From Lumbricus terrestris (taxonomy: Eukaryota; Annelida; Clitellata; Crassiclitellata; Lumbricidae), in assembly GCA_949752735.1 (NCBI GenBank), contig OX457037.1, positions 13,182,432 to 13,246,431 on the forward strand: a stretch of 64,000 bases of DNA. The letters run 5' to 3'. Position 1 is the first letter of the stretch. Each line of letters opens with the position of its first letter. Below the pieces are notes generated by a model that saw only the letters and a list, made by a program, of their open reading frames with translations, was not told the DNA's origin and did not search any database. Below, in pieces: positions 10,233-21,480 of this stretch. The translations under genes were made by a program, and so were the position numbers.

Positions 10233-12485
10233 GGGTCATTCCAGGTCAAATCATCACAGTGTTCCGGCATGACCATCTCCGATTTTGATGAAATTTGGCA
10301 AGATGGTAGAACCCAATGAGAAACGCTCAAAACCAAAATTCTAGATTTTTGGGTCAACCGGTTTCCGAGATATGGGTCAGTGAACCTTGACCCAAACGAC
10401 CCGATTTGCGCTGACCGGACGAGGTTTAAACTACTGTATCTCAGCTCCTATTGCACCTAGAAACAAAAGTGATATACCAAATTAAAGCTGAGTGAATGCT
10501 CTGTTTGGGCAAGGTAGTTAGAAATAGTTATTTTCAGTAACCAAAAAAATGTGAGCATCTGTAACCTATTAACCCTGACCCAGGTCACTTTGTACTCTCA
10601 GAATGTTATGAACTTTTTACCATTCAAAGAACTCACTATTCTAAAGAGTTGGTGCAAATTTCAGAGTGGGCACTCCAGTAGTTTTTTTATTATGATTTTT
10701 TGAATGTCGCCCAAGGGCACGAATCGCGTGTTACTATATACTCGACTGTCCCTTTTTATTTGATGCTCTCCACAACTATATATTATGTTATTAGCAAATT
10801 GATATTATTTGCTAGCACTAGATGCTGAGCTAGACAATGCTTAAATTTACCTACTTACTTATCAATTTTAATTGAGTCTTGCTGTCTGTCAAGCACTGAA
10901 ATTTGCAGACATTGAGGTTATGTCGACGCCAAGTTTGATGGCAACTGGTGGCTTAGCTGTGTTATGCAGATATTTGCTGCAGTGGAAATAAACTTTCTGT
11001 ATCTGCATGGGCTCTCTCAAGCTTTTCATTATCCTCATACAAGTGATCTACTGATAATATCTTGTGTGGATGTACTGACATCAGGACTTCAGCCACTCAG
11101 TTTTTGTGTGGAGCCTTGGAATTATTTTGGACCAATATCTAACTTTCACTCGACATATAAACCTGCTATGCTGTAACTGTTACTACCAGTTGCGCCAGCT
11201 TAAGATGGTATCCCGCTCCCTGACTTTCAGTGCTACCTCTACCCTTGTTCACTCTTTCGTAGTTTCCTGACATGACCATTGTAGCACCCTCTATCATGTA
11301 CTACCAGCTGACCGAATAGGCTGTTTGGAATGGGTCCTCTGCTGTGCAGCATGACTTGTTGGCCGTATCTCAAAATTTGGGCATGTTTCATGTACATTAT
11401 AAGTGAGATGTTTTACATTGGCTCCTTTCTCTACAGCGGATTGTGTACAGGGTCTGTGCATTGGTTAGGCGTTGCATTGAGGGACTGGCTCCACCGTATC
11501 TTCGAGAACTCTGTTTTTCCACCTTGGGAGTTCAGCGTCGATCCACTTTTCGATCAGCAAACCAGGCTGAGCTTCTGGTTTCCCCGTACACGGACTGCTA
11601 TCCGACAGCGTCGTTCATTCTCTGTTGTTGGTCTTACAACCTAGAATGGCCTCCTTTTTTCACTGCGCAGGGGTCACTCCACTCTGTTCCTTACGAACCT
11701 GAAGAGTGTCTTATTTAGCCTTGGTTGGGTCGGGAGCACTCATCAGTAGCCTGCCCTGAAGAGGCACCACACAATATTTTCTAAACAAATAAATAAACAC
11801 CAAGCTCTGAATGCCATGAGATGCAAGCTGCTACAATAGATCTGAAGAAGCACTATAGCTACCTGAAACTGAGTAGACTGTGCATTTTTATTTCACAGAG
11901 GTCTTAAATGTTTTTTCATTAAAAAATGATAATTCCTAGCAGTCAAAGACTTCATTTGACATTGTGTATCTTCGTTCACAGCATGATTCGCGCCCTTGGG
12001 TGACATTAAAAAAATCATAATAAAAAAACTACTGGAGCGCCCACTCTGAATTTTTCACCAACTCTTTATAATGGTGAGATCTTTGAATGGTAAAAAGTTC
12101 ATAACATTCTGAGAGTACAAAGTGACCTGGGTCAGGGTTAATAGGTTACAGATGCTCACATTTTTTTGGTTACTGAAAATAACTATTTCTAACTACCTTG
12201 CCCAAACAGAGCATTCTCTCAGCTTTAATTTGGTATATCACTTTTGTTTCTAGGTGCAATAGGAGCTGAGATACAGTAGTTTAAACCTCGTCTGGTCAGC
12301 GCAAATCGGGTCGTTTGGGTCAAGGTTCACTGACCCATATCTTGGGAACTGGTTGACCCAAAAATCTAAAATTTTAGTTTTGAGAGTTTCTCATTGGGTT
12401 CCACCATCATGCCAAATTTCATCAAAATCGGAGATGATGATGCAGATTTTAATTCAAAATTGTGTTGAATTGACCTGGAATGCCC
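10233..12485. mobile_element. inverted-repeat (foldback-like) element with GGGTCATTCC termini
   Basis: Arms of about 500 bp (10233-10733 and about 11983-12485) are inverted copies with scattered mismatches. The ends read GGGTCATTCCAGGTCAA at the left and its near-complement at the right (one change, T to G, at position 4). A 5-bp duplication CCTTT flanks the element (10228-10232, 12486-12490). The roughly 1.25-kb centre contains a plus-strand LINE fragment, not a transposase. No coding capacity for movement is visible, so it is non-autonomous. The terminal sequence is shared with the larger element at 32421-35482. Confidence 0.75.
11400..11800 (+). mobile_element. L2/CR1-like LINE 3' fragment
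   Basis: Two overlapping plus frames (11330-11644, 11443-11718) carry pieces of the conserved C-terminal segment: a RRCIEGLAPPYLRELC stretch, then, in the other frame, RTRTAIRQRRSFSVVG. It ends with a GGGAGCACT...GAAGAGGCACC tail and short AAATAAATAAA repeats. Frameshifts show that it is dead. It sits in the spacer between the arms of the 10233-12485 element. Confidence 0.65.
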
Positions 12486-12490
12486 CCTTT

Positions 12491-12780
12491 ACTATCTTTC
12501 CTGGTTCAACTCTTGTTTTCTTTTGCTTATGCCACATACTCATTCACCTCACTCTTCCACCATCTGATTTCTTCTTTCCTAATGTGGGTGCCCAGGTTTA
12601 GCGGGTTCACTCCCTTTCTGGGCTACCTATTCTTAGGGATCCTTTCTATCATTTAACATAAACTATTGTTACTAAATCCTTATGTGCTTATTATATTATT
12701 ATTTTTGATCTACTTGAGTTGTTTTTTGCTTTCGATCTCTATGAATAAACAAGTTTTGATTTGATTTGAATAGCAAGAAG
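12491..12780 (+). mobile_element. possible LINE 3' untranslated end
   Basis: The stretch ends in ATGAATAAACAAGTTTTGATTTGATTTG, given here only as its landmark near 12739-12766; such A/T-rich simple tails are usual for LINE 3' ends. No reverse-transcriptase motif is visible, so the call is weak. Confidence 0.3.
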
Positions 12781-12865
12781 CTAACTTTAATTTAAGACGA
12801 TTTAGGCTAAAGTTGGATCAAACAAAGCTAAAGCATATGTCAACAGCTAGGCTCGTCCAAGCGAT

Positions 12866-13208
12866 CCAAGATCTAAACACAAAATCAACGGTCTGATGCG
12901 AATAGAACCAAGATATCATGAGTATATTCAAATCGAATGATCATCTGCTGACCATTCTCATCCGATCATCAACCAGATAAACGCAACTTTAAACACGGAA
13001 TCAACGGTCTGATGCGAATAGAACCAAGATATCATGAGTATATTCAAATCGAATGATCATCTGCTGACCATTCTCATCCGATCATCAACCAGATAAACGC
13101 AACTTTAAACACGGAATCAACGGTCTGATGCGAATAGAACCAAGATATCATGAGTATATTCAAATCGAATGATCATCTGCTGACCATTCTCATCCGATCA
13201 TCAACCAG
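12866..13208. repeat. 116-bp tandem repeat array, about 2.9 copies
   Basis: Two complete units (12977-13092 and 13093-13208) appear identical, and a nearly complete third precedes them. Landmarks repeat exactly: CAACGGTCTGATGCGAATAG and GATCATCTGCTGACC. The array ends 7 bp before the stop codon of the TIR-like gene, so on the minus strand it forms the start of that gene's 3' untranslated region. The near-perfect copies suggest recent expansion. Confidence 0.92.
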
Positions 13209-13215
13209 CTTTTGC

Positions 13216-16200
13216 CTACACGACGCCATCAGACTCGGCTTCCTGCAATAAAAGGCATTAAACAGCCATGAGAATAAAATGAGCACACGCTGCAATGCAA
13301 ATAAAGTGATTTTTATGTAAAGTAATAAAACTAATCAATCAACATTTTCATGACTTTGCACATACTAAGGTTTGAACGTTTAAAGAATGAATCAGATGGA
13401 CAGTCCATTTTAATAGATAATACAACATGACCCTTCCTGACACCATAAAAAAATTATTTCGAGTGACACTTTATAAAACATGCCAGACAAAAATCAAGTC
13501 ATAGTAGAAAATTTCAAATAACGAGTCAAGAGATCTGACTAGATCTAGCTAGAATACAAAATAGGTACAAACGTTGCATGTATAATTTTTACAGAAAACC
13601 CAATATAATCATTCAGCATGTCTTGTTTGACTTGAGGTTGCATAACATAGTTCAGACATAAAAATCACTTTATTTGCATCGCCTCGACTATTGCAGTGCC
13701 CTCTATGTCGGGCTCCCGGCGATCCGGATTAGGTGCCTTGACTGGGTTCTGCGCACAGCTGCATGCCTTATTGGTCGCATTCCTAAATTCGATCGAGTTA
13801 AGGAATACATGCGAAATGTCCTTCACTGGCTTCCAATTACACAGCGCATCACTTATAGGGTTTCTGCACTAATCTGGCGCTGTATGGAGGGTCTTGCTCC
13901 CATGTACCTGCAGAAACTCTGCTGTCCCACCTCTGGTGTCCAGCGGCGATCTGACCTCCGATCAGCTGATCAAGCTGAACTCTTGACCCCTCGTTCTCGA
14001 ACTGCTATAATGCAGCGACGCTCTTTCTCAGTGGCTGGCCCTAGAACCTGGAATGGGCTTCCTGTTGCTCTCCGCCTGGTGCCTAGAGGTCACACCACTA
14101 GGTTTCTTTCTCACTTAAAAACTGCCTTATTTAGCCGTTGTTGAACTGGGAGCGCTTCTGAGTAGTTTACCTTGAAGGTGCGCTATATAAAAGTCAATAA
14201 TAATAATAATAATAAAAATCAATCAATGGCTATTAGCCATGTAAATTCAAAAATAATATTAAGAAATTAAAGTGATTCACAGATTGGTTACCAAGAGCAG
14301 TTCCTAAATAGTGTTTCTTTACCTGCATAAGGAGAGAAACTGTAGAAAATTCTAGACCGGTAAATCAAAAGATGTTTCGACTCTAGCTGATAAAAAAGTA
14401 TTTTACCAAATACTTACAGGAAGAGTCTTGAGACGCAGGAAAGCATTTCTGGCGTCAGTCAGAGGGAAGTTTCGTTCCTCAGTGGTGCAGAGGATTGGAA
14501 CGAAGGATCCAGATTTGGACATTTCATCCAGTTTCTTAGGCATCATCAACTCAAACTTTGCAGGAAGCCGATCGTAGTCGCTCAACACAAGGACACATGG
14601 GCTGAGGTCCAATGCCTAACATACAAGTTAAGTTTTAGATTAATTGACAAAGAAAATCATATACTGCAAGTTGGTCGTGTGCATTGTCAGAAGTCAAAAT
14701 TGTTAACACCATCTGATAACGCCAAGTTATTTCTAGTGCATAAGCAGTGTATTAAGTGCAAAACATTACGAATATTCAGTTGGTCTTGAAGCTGTTTTGG
14801 TGTGCCAGACACACTTAGTACACTCGTTGTTAAAGTGCAAAAGGCAGCTTATCTCTATAGCTTTTCTCAAAGTCAAGTTATAAAATTGATCACTGTAAAA
14901 TTATTCAAAAATTTCAAAAGAAATGACTCACATTTCTGAACCCGTAGTTAAACTCATCTTCGTCCAGATCTGCTGAGCACGGGCGCTTAACCACTTTTAG
15001 TCCATGAGACCGAAGGTATTCAACTGAGCGATTGGCAATGTCTGCAAGAACAAATTAGGCTAGCTTAAGTGTCAGCAACTTCAGTCCTATCCCATGAGCT
15101 GTCTCATCCTCCCACTGACAGAATATGTTCTGCATAGTTATTAAATTATTATTAAAATAAATTTGTAACGCGCGCAATGTCACACCGAAATGTGAATCTG
15201 AGGCGCGGATAGTCAGCCGCCAGATGAAGATGCAATTAAAGATCCAAATGCTTGAAAGCCAAGGAGAAATAGTAAGTTTTTAGACGCTTTTTGAAGGAAG
15301 GAAGTGAAATTGAGCTTCGAAGAGAGAGCGGAAGCCGATTCCATACCCTGGGTGCAGAGGCATGGAATGCACGTAAGCCCATAACTGTTTTGCATCGAGG
15401 TTCAGATAAAAGACTTGTGCCCGATGAACGCAAGCAACGAGGAGGAATGTAAGGAGTTAGTAGTGACTGAAGGTAGGAGGGTGCGTTGGTGCTGAGAGAT
15501 TTGAAGGTCAGACATGCCAATTTGAATTTTATCCTGTACTGAACAGGAAGCCAATGCAGTTGTTGGAGTAGGACTGAGGAACTAGTTTGAATTGGGACGC
15601 GCAACACAACACGCGCTAAGGAGTTTTGGATGTGTTGCAACCTGTTGAGCTCAGTGATTGAGAGACCGACAAAAACGGCGTTAGCATAATCAAGGCGGGA
15701 TGAGACAAGAGAACAGGCAATGTTATTATCAAGTTACCGACCCACACCTCAAAGCGGTGGGGGGGGGTGGCAACAGCCAAGTAAGGGAATGCCTGCTGGG
15801 GCTAAGCCATCAGTGGAGAAGGTTTCGACCGAAGTACCACCTAGGGCGCTTCGCGGGGTGGACAGCTCCAGCAGGAACCCCGAAAGAGCTGGCTAACGTG
15901 GGCGGCAACCAGTCCCCAGGAAGGGGTTTGTCAGATGAGTGGCGATGCGCTGACAGCAAAAGAAAAACACGATGCCAGCAACAAGAACGGCTTCGAGCAC
16001 CTACGGGCATTGGTCCCTCGGTTGTTGATAATGATGATAGTTATTATAGGTGAATTGGCTTGGAGGTGCAGAAATCTCAAAACAAATTTATGCTCTGGTA
16101 AAAGATTGAAGTACTAGAGAGAGATGAGATAGAACGGGAAGAGCTGGAGGAGGATCCGAACAAGTTATGGGAAAAGATGAAGAAAACAATAGTGGAAGCT

Positions 16201-19200
16201 GCAGAGAAACACATCCCAAAGAAGAAAATCATAACAACGCCATGGCTATCGAAAGAAGCCCTGAGCTTGGCAGCGGATCGGAAGACTGCAAAGAAGAAAG
16301 GAGAAAAGGTTAAAGTAAGGGCACTGAACAGTGCTTTCCAAAAACAAGCACGAAAAGATAAAGAAAAACATTTGAACGAAGTATGCGGAGAAATGGAAGA
16401 AGATGGTAGGAAAGGACGAACCAAGGAAATGTTCTCAAAAGTAAGATCCATCACGGGAAAGTTTGCACCTAGAATGGGTTCGATGAAATCAGGAGACGGA
16501 AATGTAATTTGTGATGTTGAAGGAATAAAGAATAGATGGAGAGAATATACAGAGGAGCTGTACAGTGAAGACAAACGAGTTGAAAAAGAACAATTCGATG
16601 CAACATTAATGGCAAAAAAGAAAGATGATCTGGTAGAAATGATAAGAAGGGTGAGGAGGGAAAGTGAAAAAGCCGGATTATACTTCAACATAAGCAAGAC
16701 AAAGGTCATGACAACAGCAAATTGGATTAGTTTTGAGATAGATGGAGAGAAAATAGAGGTGGTAAAAAGCTTTACATTCTTGGGATCGTTGATCGAAAAA
16801 GAGGGAAAATGTGATCCAGAAATAAAACAAAGGATAGCGATAGGGAAAACCGCAATGATTGGTCTGGAAAGGATATGGAAAGACAAACATGTAAGTTTAG
16901 ATACTAAAAAGAGGCTCGTGAGAGCACTAATCTTTCCTACGATATTATATGGCTGCGAGACATGGACAAAGACAAAGAATATGGAGAAAAAGATTAACGC
17001 ATGCGAAATGTGGATTTGGAGGAAGATGTTGAGAATATCTTGGACAGAGAAAAGAACGAATCGATAAGAATGGAGATAGGATTGGAAAACGAAGAGTCGT
17101 TAAAACAACTCGCGACAAGATTGAAGCTAAGATTCTTCGGGCATGTAATGCGATCTGATGGCTTGGAGAAGGAAATGATGCTGGCTTGTGGTGAGGGAAG
17201 GAGAAAACTCGGCAGACCAAGGATGAAATGGATGGACGAGATACACGACATAACTGACAGGAATTTGGAAGAACTGAGGGACTTGTCTGCGAACAGAGAA
17301 CATTGGAGAATGTGTGTCAGGACGATCGCTAGAGCTCTACGAGCTGACAGCACAAGGTGACGAGATTGAATCCCAACCCTTTGGTTCACAATCAAAGCAT
17401 GCTAACCACAAGACTGCTATAAAACTTTATTTAAAATAATATATAATGTAAAATCTAGTTACCATGTAATTCTACTAGCCCTATTTGCAAATGTATATAA
17501 CATTGACATTGTAAAAAATTGTTGTAGTACTGTAATTCAAGGAGGAAACTGTACTGGTAATCTATACAAAACATATCGAGGTCAAAGGGAAGATATTTAT
17601 TCGAGAATGCCTTGCAGGCAATGTTCCAACTTAAACTAACGGAATTGTGGTCACAAATAAACTTAATAATTTTCATTTATTCAACAATCTGGTTAACAGA
17701 CCACAACCGATAAAAGTTTAGTCTTCTTAGTTAACATCAATCTTAAGTACTAACAGAACAGACAGCCTGCAATACAAGAACACTAATAGCAGCCTACAAA
17801 GCACGTTTATCCTATGAAGCTCCAGGATTCAACCTTGGCTCTGTTTATCTCTATGCCAGTGTGTTTGTTATCCAATGCACCATCGCCACAAGCCCATGCT
17901 AAGGGAATTGTGGTGTTTTAAATAGTCTATTTCTGCATATAGATATTTTTATTCACAACTTCTATTAAAAGCACTCTAAGCAGTAGCTTCATGACTGAAA
18001 TTTAAAATGCAAACCATGATATCAAAAAGTAACACTTCAAAGCATATTTACTTTTTGTTCCGATCATGATCGTTGCATAGCTCAACCCGTTTCTGTACTG
18101 GTAGTTGAAACTGGGAGTTTTTCCATAGGCCTGAAATTGTACAACGTGCTCGCCGAGAAAGTCGGTCAATTCCTAAATTGAAATACAAACTCAGTATAGT
18201 TGGTTGACTTATTATAAACTTTAAAACTCTGAAGCGCAACCATTCCGATGTAAGGATACACTACAGCAATTTTGTTACAGCACGCCTTTCCAAAATATCG
18301 TCGTCTGTTGAACAAAGCAAACAAGATGACCCCACTTCATGATTTCATCACAATTGATTAATAATAAAAAAATATTTTCTGCCTGTTTTTAATTAAACCA
18401 AACTGCACTGGCCCAAAAATAAATAAATGCACATGAGTACAGCACAAACTTTCACGCAATTCAAATTTACCCAAATGCTTCTAGATACGTGATTTATTCA
18501 TAATGTCGGAACCTGTGAAGTTCTGTTTGCAGTTTTCTTTTTAAATGGTTCTCCATGAAAAACAAGCTTGGACTAAGATTTTTATTTTGAAGTTCAAAGT
18601 TTACAAATAATTTATCCTTTCTAGAAGAATGTTATTATATGTCATGGTCCTTACACCTACTCTTGCCTAGTACCAACAGGTACTGTGCACCACTAAATCA
18701 CATTCACAAAGCAGTCAATATTAATACCTTATCGGCAGCAGGAAGAGGGGCCACTCCGACGAGACCTAATGAACAAGAAAATGTCAAAATTATATTTTTG
18801 AAGACGAACATGTGATCTCAAATGACAGTATTCCTTGTCTATGACCAATTGCTGTAAGCTACCAGAGCATGTAAATGCAGGATAACGCTGAAAAACCATA
18901 ATTCGTACATTTATAACGTGAGCTGGTACAGCAAATGTCCAGCACACAATTTTGACGAGTTCTCATGACATGAACTGTTTGAGCTCATCTGTTGCCCTAT
19001 TGTCTGATGCTTCTGGTAAATGTACTCTGCTATTACAAACTATGAATGTAAGTCTGCAAAGGCATTGTCCAGAAAAATAACGTTACGAAAAGTTTCACAT
19101 TTAGCTAAGTATAGCCATGTCTTGGCTTATACATAAATGTCAACTGATGTCAAAATTTGAAGAAATTATTAATACCAGCATTGCTAAAAGATTCAAGCAT

Positions 19201-20132
19201 TTATCATGCTCCTTAATTACTCACTCTTGAAACTAGGATCAATGGTAATTACCTGGGTCAGATGACTGGGCAGCGCATTGCTGGTCCTCAGCTGAAGCAT
19301 TGGAGCGTTTGGGAGGGCTTTCGCCACCCCGACTGGCTGTCAATAAAACAAAAAGGAAGTAAATTATCAATTAGTAATTTACATCATTAATAATTTAAAC
19401 AATTTTAATGGCTAACTTTTAAGTACTAATACGATTAACAGTTTACGTTAACTAAATGTATTCCCTTTAAGTAATGAAAAAAACAAACGTAAAATTCTTC
19501 ATTGCTTATAATAATAATTTTATTAAAATTTAATACCAGTTCGAAGCTATCTAGCAGTTAAATGCTCATATTAGAAGTCTTGTTTGTTTTTCAATTCAAA
19601 CGTCCACGCACACGGAATTGGAGTTGCACATAAGCAAAGAATAGTTTAAAGTTTTTAATTATTCATTACTTTAATTAATGATTATTCAATTAATAAATCA
19701 TTTACTTCGAAGTAAGTATATTCTTTAATGTATCAGCTGCAAAACGCACTCTGATTTACAGGCATATACAAAAACACAATACATAAAAACAAATACAAGA
19801 CAAATATGGCAGCCATCAATGGCGCCCACTCGTATAGTTCAAGCCTATTGATGGTAACATCACAACGGCAGAGTTGTCCTTAAGCAAAACTCCGCTCGAG
19901 AAGCACAAGTCACCATTGTCGAACTCCTACGTGTTGGCTGCATGAAGAGTTCAGTTCTGCAGCCCTAATAGCAACCAGATATGTCTTCAGGCTATTGTTC
20001 TTATCCATTCTATTTCACTGCTGTAACAAACCATTTATGATCCAAGATTTGAGAATTAGAATATAGCTTATATTTACCTGAAGCGCCTCTCTTGGAAGGA
20101 GAGTTTTTGGAAGACTTTGTCGGTGAAGACAT
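13216..20132 (-). CDS. small TIR-like (Toll/IL-1 receptor domain) protein, 7 exons, 210 aa
   Basis: Exons joined by hand, 5' to 3': 20132-20078, 19336-19253, 18765-18728, 18172-18052, 15041-14932, 14615-14418, 13242-13216. All introns are GT-AG and phases agree (633 nt with stop). Residues 1-59 are Ser/Lys/Pro-rich and probably disordered. Residues 60-205 show a TIR-like pattern: a strand at YATIMIG, a helix at RSVEYLRSHG, a strand at LKVVKRP, an acidic turn, a helix, the strand and loop CVLVLSDYDRLPAKFE, then SGSFVPILCT and a NFPL segment. This recalls the MyD88/TIRAP pattern of hydrophobic strand, Ser-Asp, and later Pro-Ile followed by Phe-Pro. The canonical BB-loop RDxxPG is not recognisable. 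Size and layout suggest a TIRAP-like adaptor, but function is inference. Alternative: another flavodoxin-like fold. Confidence 0.6.
13295..13679. repeat. 24-bp perfect inverted repeat pair, 337 bp apart
   Basis: The 24 bases at 13295-13318 (core GCAAATAAAGTGATTTTTAT) are the exact reverse complement of 13656-13679. The pair lies in the last intron of the TIR-like gene. The right arm runs straight into a LINE fragment. It could be the ends of a short MITE or chance duplication; no clear flanking target duplication was found. Confidence 0.6.
13675..14215 (+). mobile_element. L2/CR1-like LINE 3' end, best-preserved copy
   Basis: A 156-codon frame (13674-14144) preserves the standard C-terminus of the RT ORF: RLDYCSALYVGLP, VLHWLPITQRITYR, EGLAPMYLQKLC, MQRRSFSVAGPRTWNGLP, and a terminal RFLSHLKTALF. 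The tail GGTGCGCTATATAAAAG is followed by (AAT)n. RT catalytic motifs lie upstream and are truncated away. Inserted in the sense opposite to the host gene's last intron. Confidence 0.85.
15150..15720 (-). mobile_element. second-family L2/CR1-like LINE 3' end
   Basis: The minus frame at 15236-15640 reads LQHIQNSLARVVLR (partly upstream), LQQLHWLPVQYRIKFKLA, NAPSYLQSLL, ASAPRVWNRLPLSLR and FKKRLKTYYF. It differs clearly from the 13675 copy, so a second LINE subfamily is present. The 5' side ends where the 15721-17361 element begins. Confidence 0.8.
15721..17361 (+). pseudogene. internally deleted, frameshifted LINE ORF2
   Basis: Plus-strand remnant in an intron of the TIR-like gene. The frame at 16177-17067 starts in the linker before RT (TPWLSKEAL, EYTEELY) and then jumps, near 16600, directly to DATLMAKKKDDL, the residues that normally follow the catalytic YAD/D. 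The polymerase core is therefore deleted up to the active-site motif. It continues through YGCETWT and RISWTEKRTN, then shifts frame near 17070 into the 17001-17360 frame (FFGHVMRSDGLEKEMM, GRPRMKWMDEIHD). The GC-richer 15721-16080 part is probably its 5' region. Dead, non-autonomous copy. Confidence 0.75.
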
Positions 20133-20714
20133 GCTGCGGCAAACTGTAAAATGAAACAAAGAAACGTCATAAATATTTAAGTTATGCCACCTTATTTTCA
20201 CATTCTTCTGTAGGTTTTAAATTCCGCACGGGCCAAAAAGCATGCAAATGTGGCATTTGGTAATATACCTCATAAGCGAAATATCAGTAAAACAAACCAA
20301 AAATGAAACCGATGCAACATTACGATTAGCTATAAAATATCTGATTTGCATACGGCCGAGAGTTGTATCTGTAGCGATGATCTGAAGAACAAATTACTGA
20401 GTTCCAGATATGTTAACAGGTCAGATATTGGAATAAGCATAAAGATGAACAGTATCCCAGCTTTACATCGGCAGAATGTAGGCTACAAGAGAGCGAGTGA
20501 TTGAGTTTCTATGCATGCAGGAGCGCACGAAAGTATACTGCAACTTTCTTGGCGTTGAATTTATAATGGATTTTTGTGGGTATTAATTGGTGAAGACAAT
20601 AATCGAAATTATTATTATTAAACTGTAATTTATAACGCGTCTAAACAAAATTTTAAGCATCTTGCATGAAAGCGTGCAACAAGAAAGTCGTCTACTCATA
20701 ACAAATCTTAAACA
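20133..20714. promoter_or_regulatory. upstream region of the TIR-like gene
   Basis: About 580 bp upstream of the ATG on the minus strand. No confident TATA box or transcription start could be chosen. A 5' untranslated exon could lie here. Confidence 0.3.
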
Positions 20715-20722
20715 AATATGTC

Positions 20723-21114
20723 GGTAGAGTTCTATAATGACTCGGTAGACACCAAGAACTAACGTTGCAGCGTTGTTATCTTTAATAAATCCAACTTCTA
20801 GTTAGCCGAGAATCATTTTAATTGATCCAGCTTCTCTTTAGGCAAGAATTTGTTCGATAAATCCCGCTTCTATTTCGTCAGCAAATATTTTTCATCCATT
20901 TTTCAATGAAAATTATTGTTCATCAATCCAGCTTCAATTTCAGCAGAATGACTGCACTAACACTAAAACTAACCCTAACCGACCCTCACGACGCCTAACC
21001 TGAGCCCTAACCGACCCTCACGCGATAAATCCCGCTTCTATTTCGTCAGGAAATATTTTTCATCAAATTTATATAAAAAAGCTACTTGCTACCGAGTCAT
21101 TATAGAACTCTACC
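20723..21114. mobile_element. 392-bp MITE with 26-bp perfect TIRs and 8-bp TSD
   Basis: Terminal repeats 20723-20748 and 21089-21114 are exact inverted copies (26 bp, starting GGTAGAGTTCTATAATGAC). The 8-bp duplication AATATGTC flanks both sides (20715-20722, 21115-21122). The interior has degenerate repeats of about 40-50 bp built on AAATCC(A/C)GCTTCT and two short CCCTAACCGACCCTCACG copies. No ORF. An 8-bp duplication fits hAT or P superfamily transposases. Confidence 0.88.
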
Positions 21115-21179
21115 AATATGTCTTAAGGTCTTTCTCGAAGAGTGATAAAGAAGGTGATTGGCGAATAAATGGAAGATTA

Positions 21180-21480
21180 ATTCATTCATTCATCACGGAG
21201 ATTTATATAGCGCTCCTTTAAGGTTAAGTACTCAGAAGCGCTTCCGACCCAACCTCGGCTGACAAGTAGTTTCAAGGCTGCGATATAACGCATCTGAGCA
21301 AATCCTAGGCATAGGCCTAAGGCGTATAGACAGTGGAAGCCCATTCCATACCACGGCGAGAATTACAGAGGTTATGTCTAAGAGCAGTTCGTGCTCGGGG
21401 AATGATTTCACCTGAGTATTACATTCAAATAGATAACAACGAACTTCAGTTCAATTTCCTCACAAAAACCTCTCCATAGT
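21180..21480 (-). mobile_element. LINE 3' tail fragment
   Basis: On the minus strand the sequence ends GGAGCGCTATATAAATCTCC and then GAATGAATGAA, with GGGTCGGAAGCGCTTCTGAGTA just before. This matches the tail structure of the other L2/CR1-like copies in the window. Confidence 0.6.

Noticed and set aside
16077..16886. 269-codon minus-strand ORF
   Set aside because: Antisense shadow of the deleted LINE ORF at 16177-17067; Ser/Phe/Ile-rich with no domain.
20960..21020. Telomere-like CCCTAA repeats
   Set aside because: Only a few imperfect copies mixed with CCGACCCTCACG inside a MITE; not a telomeric tract.
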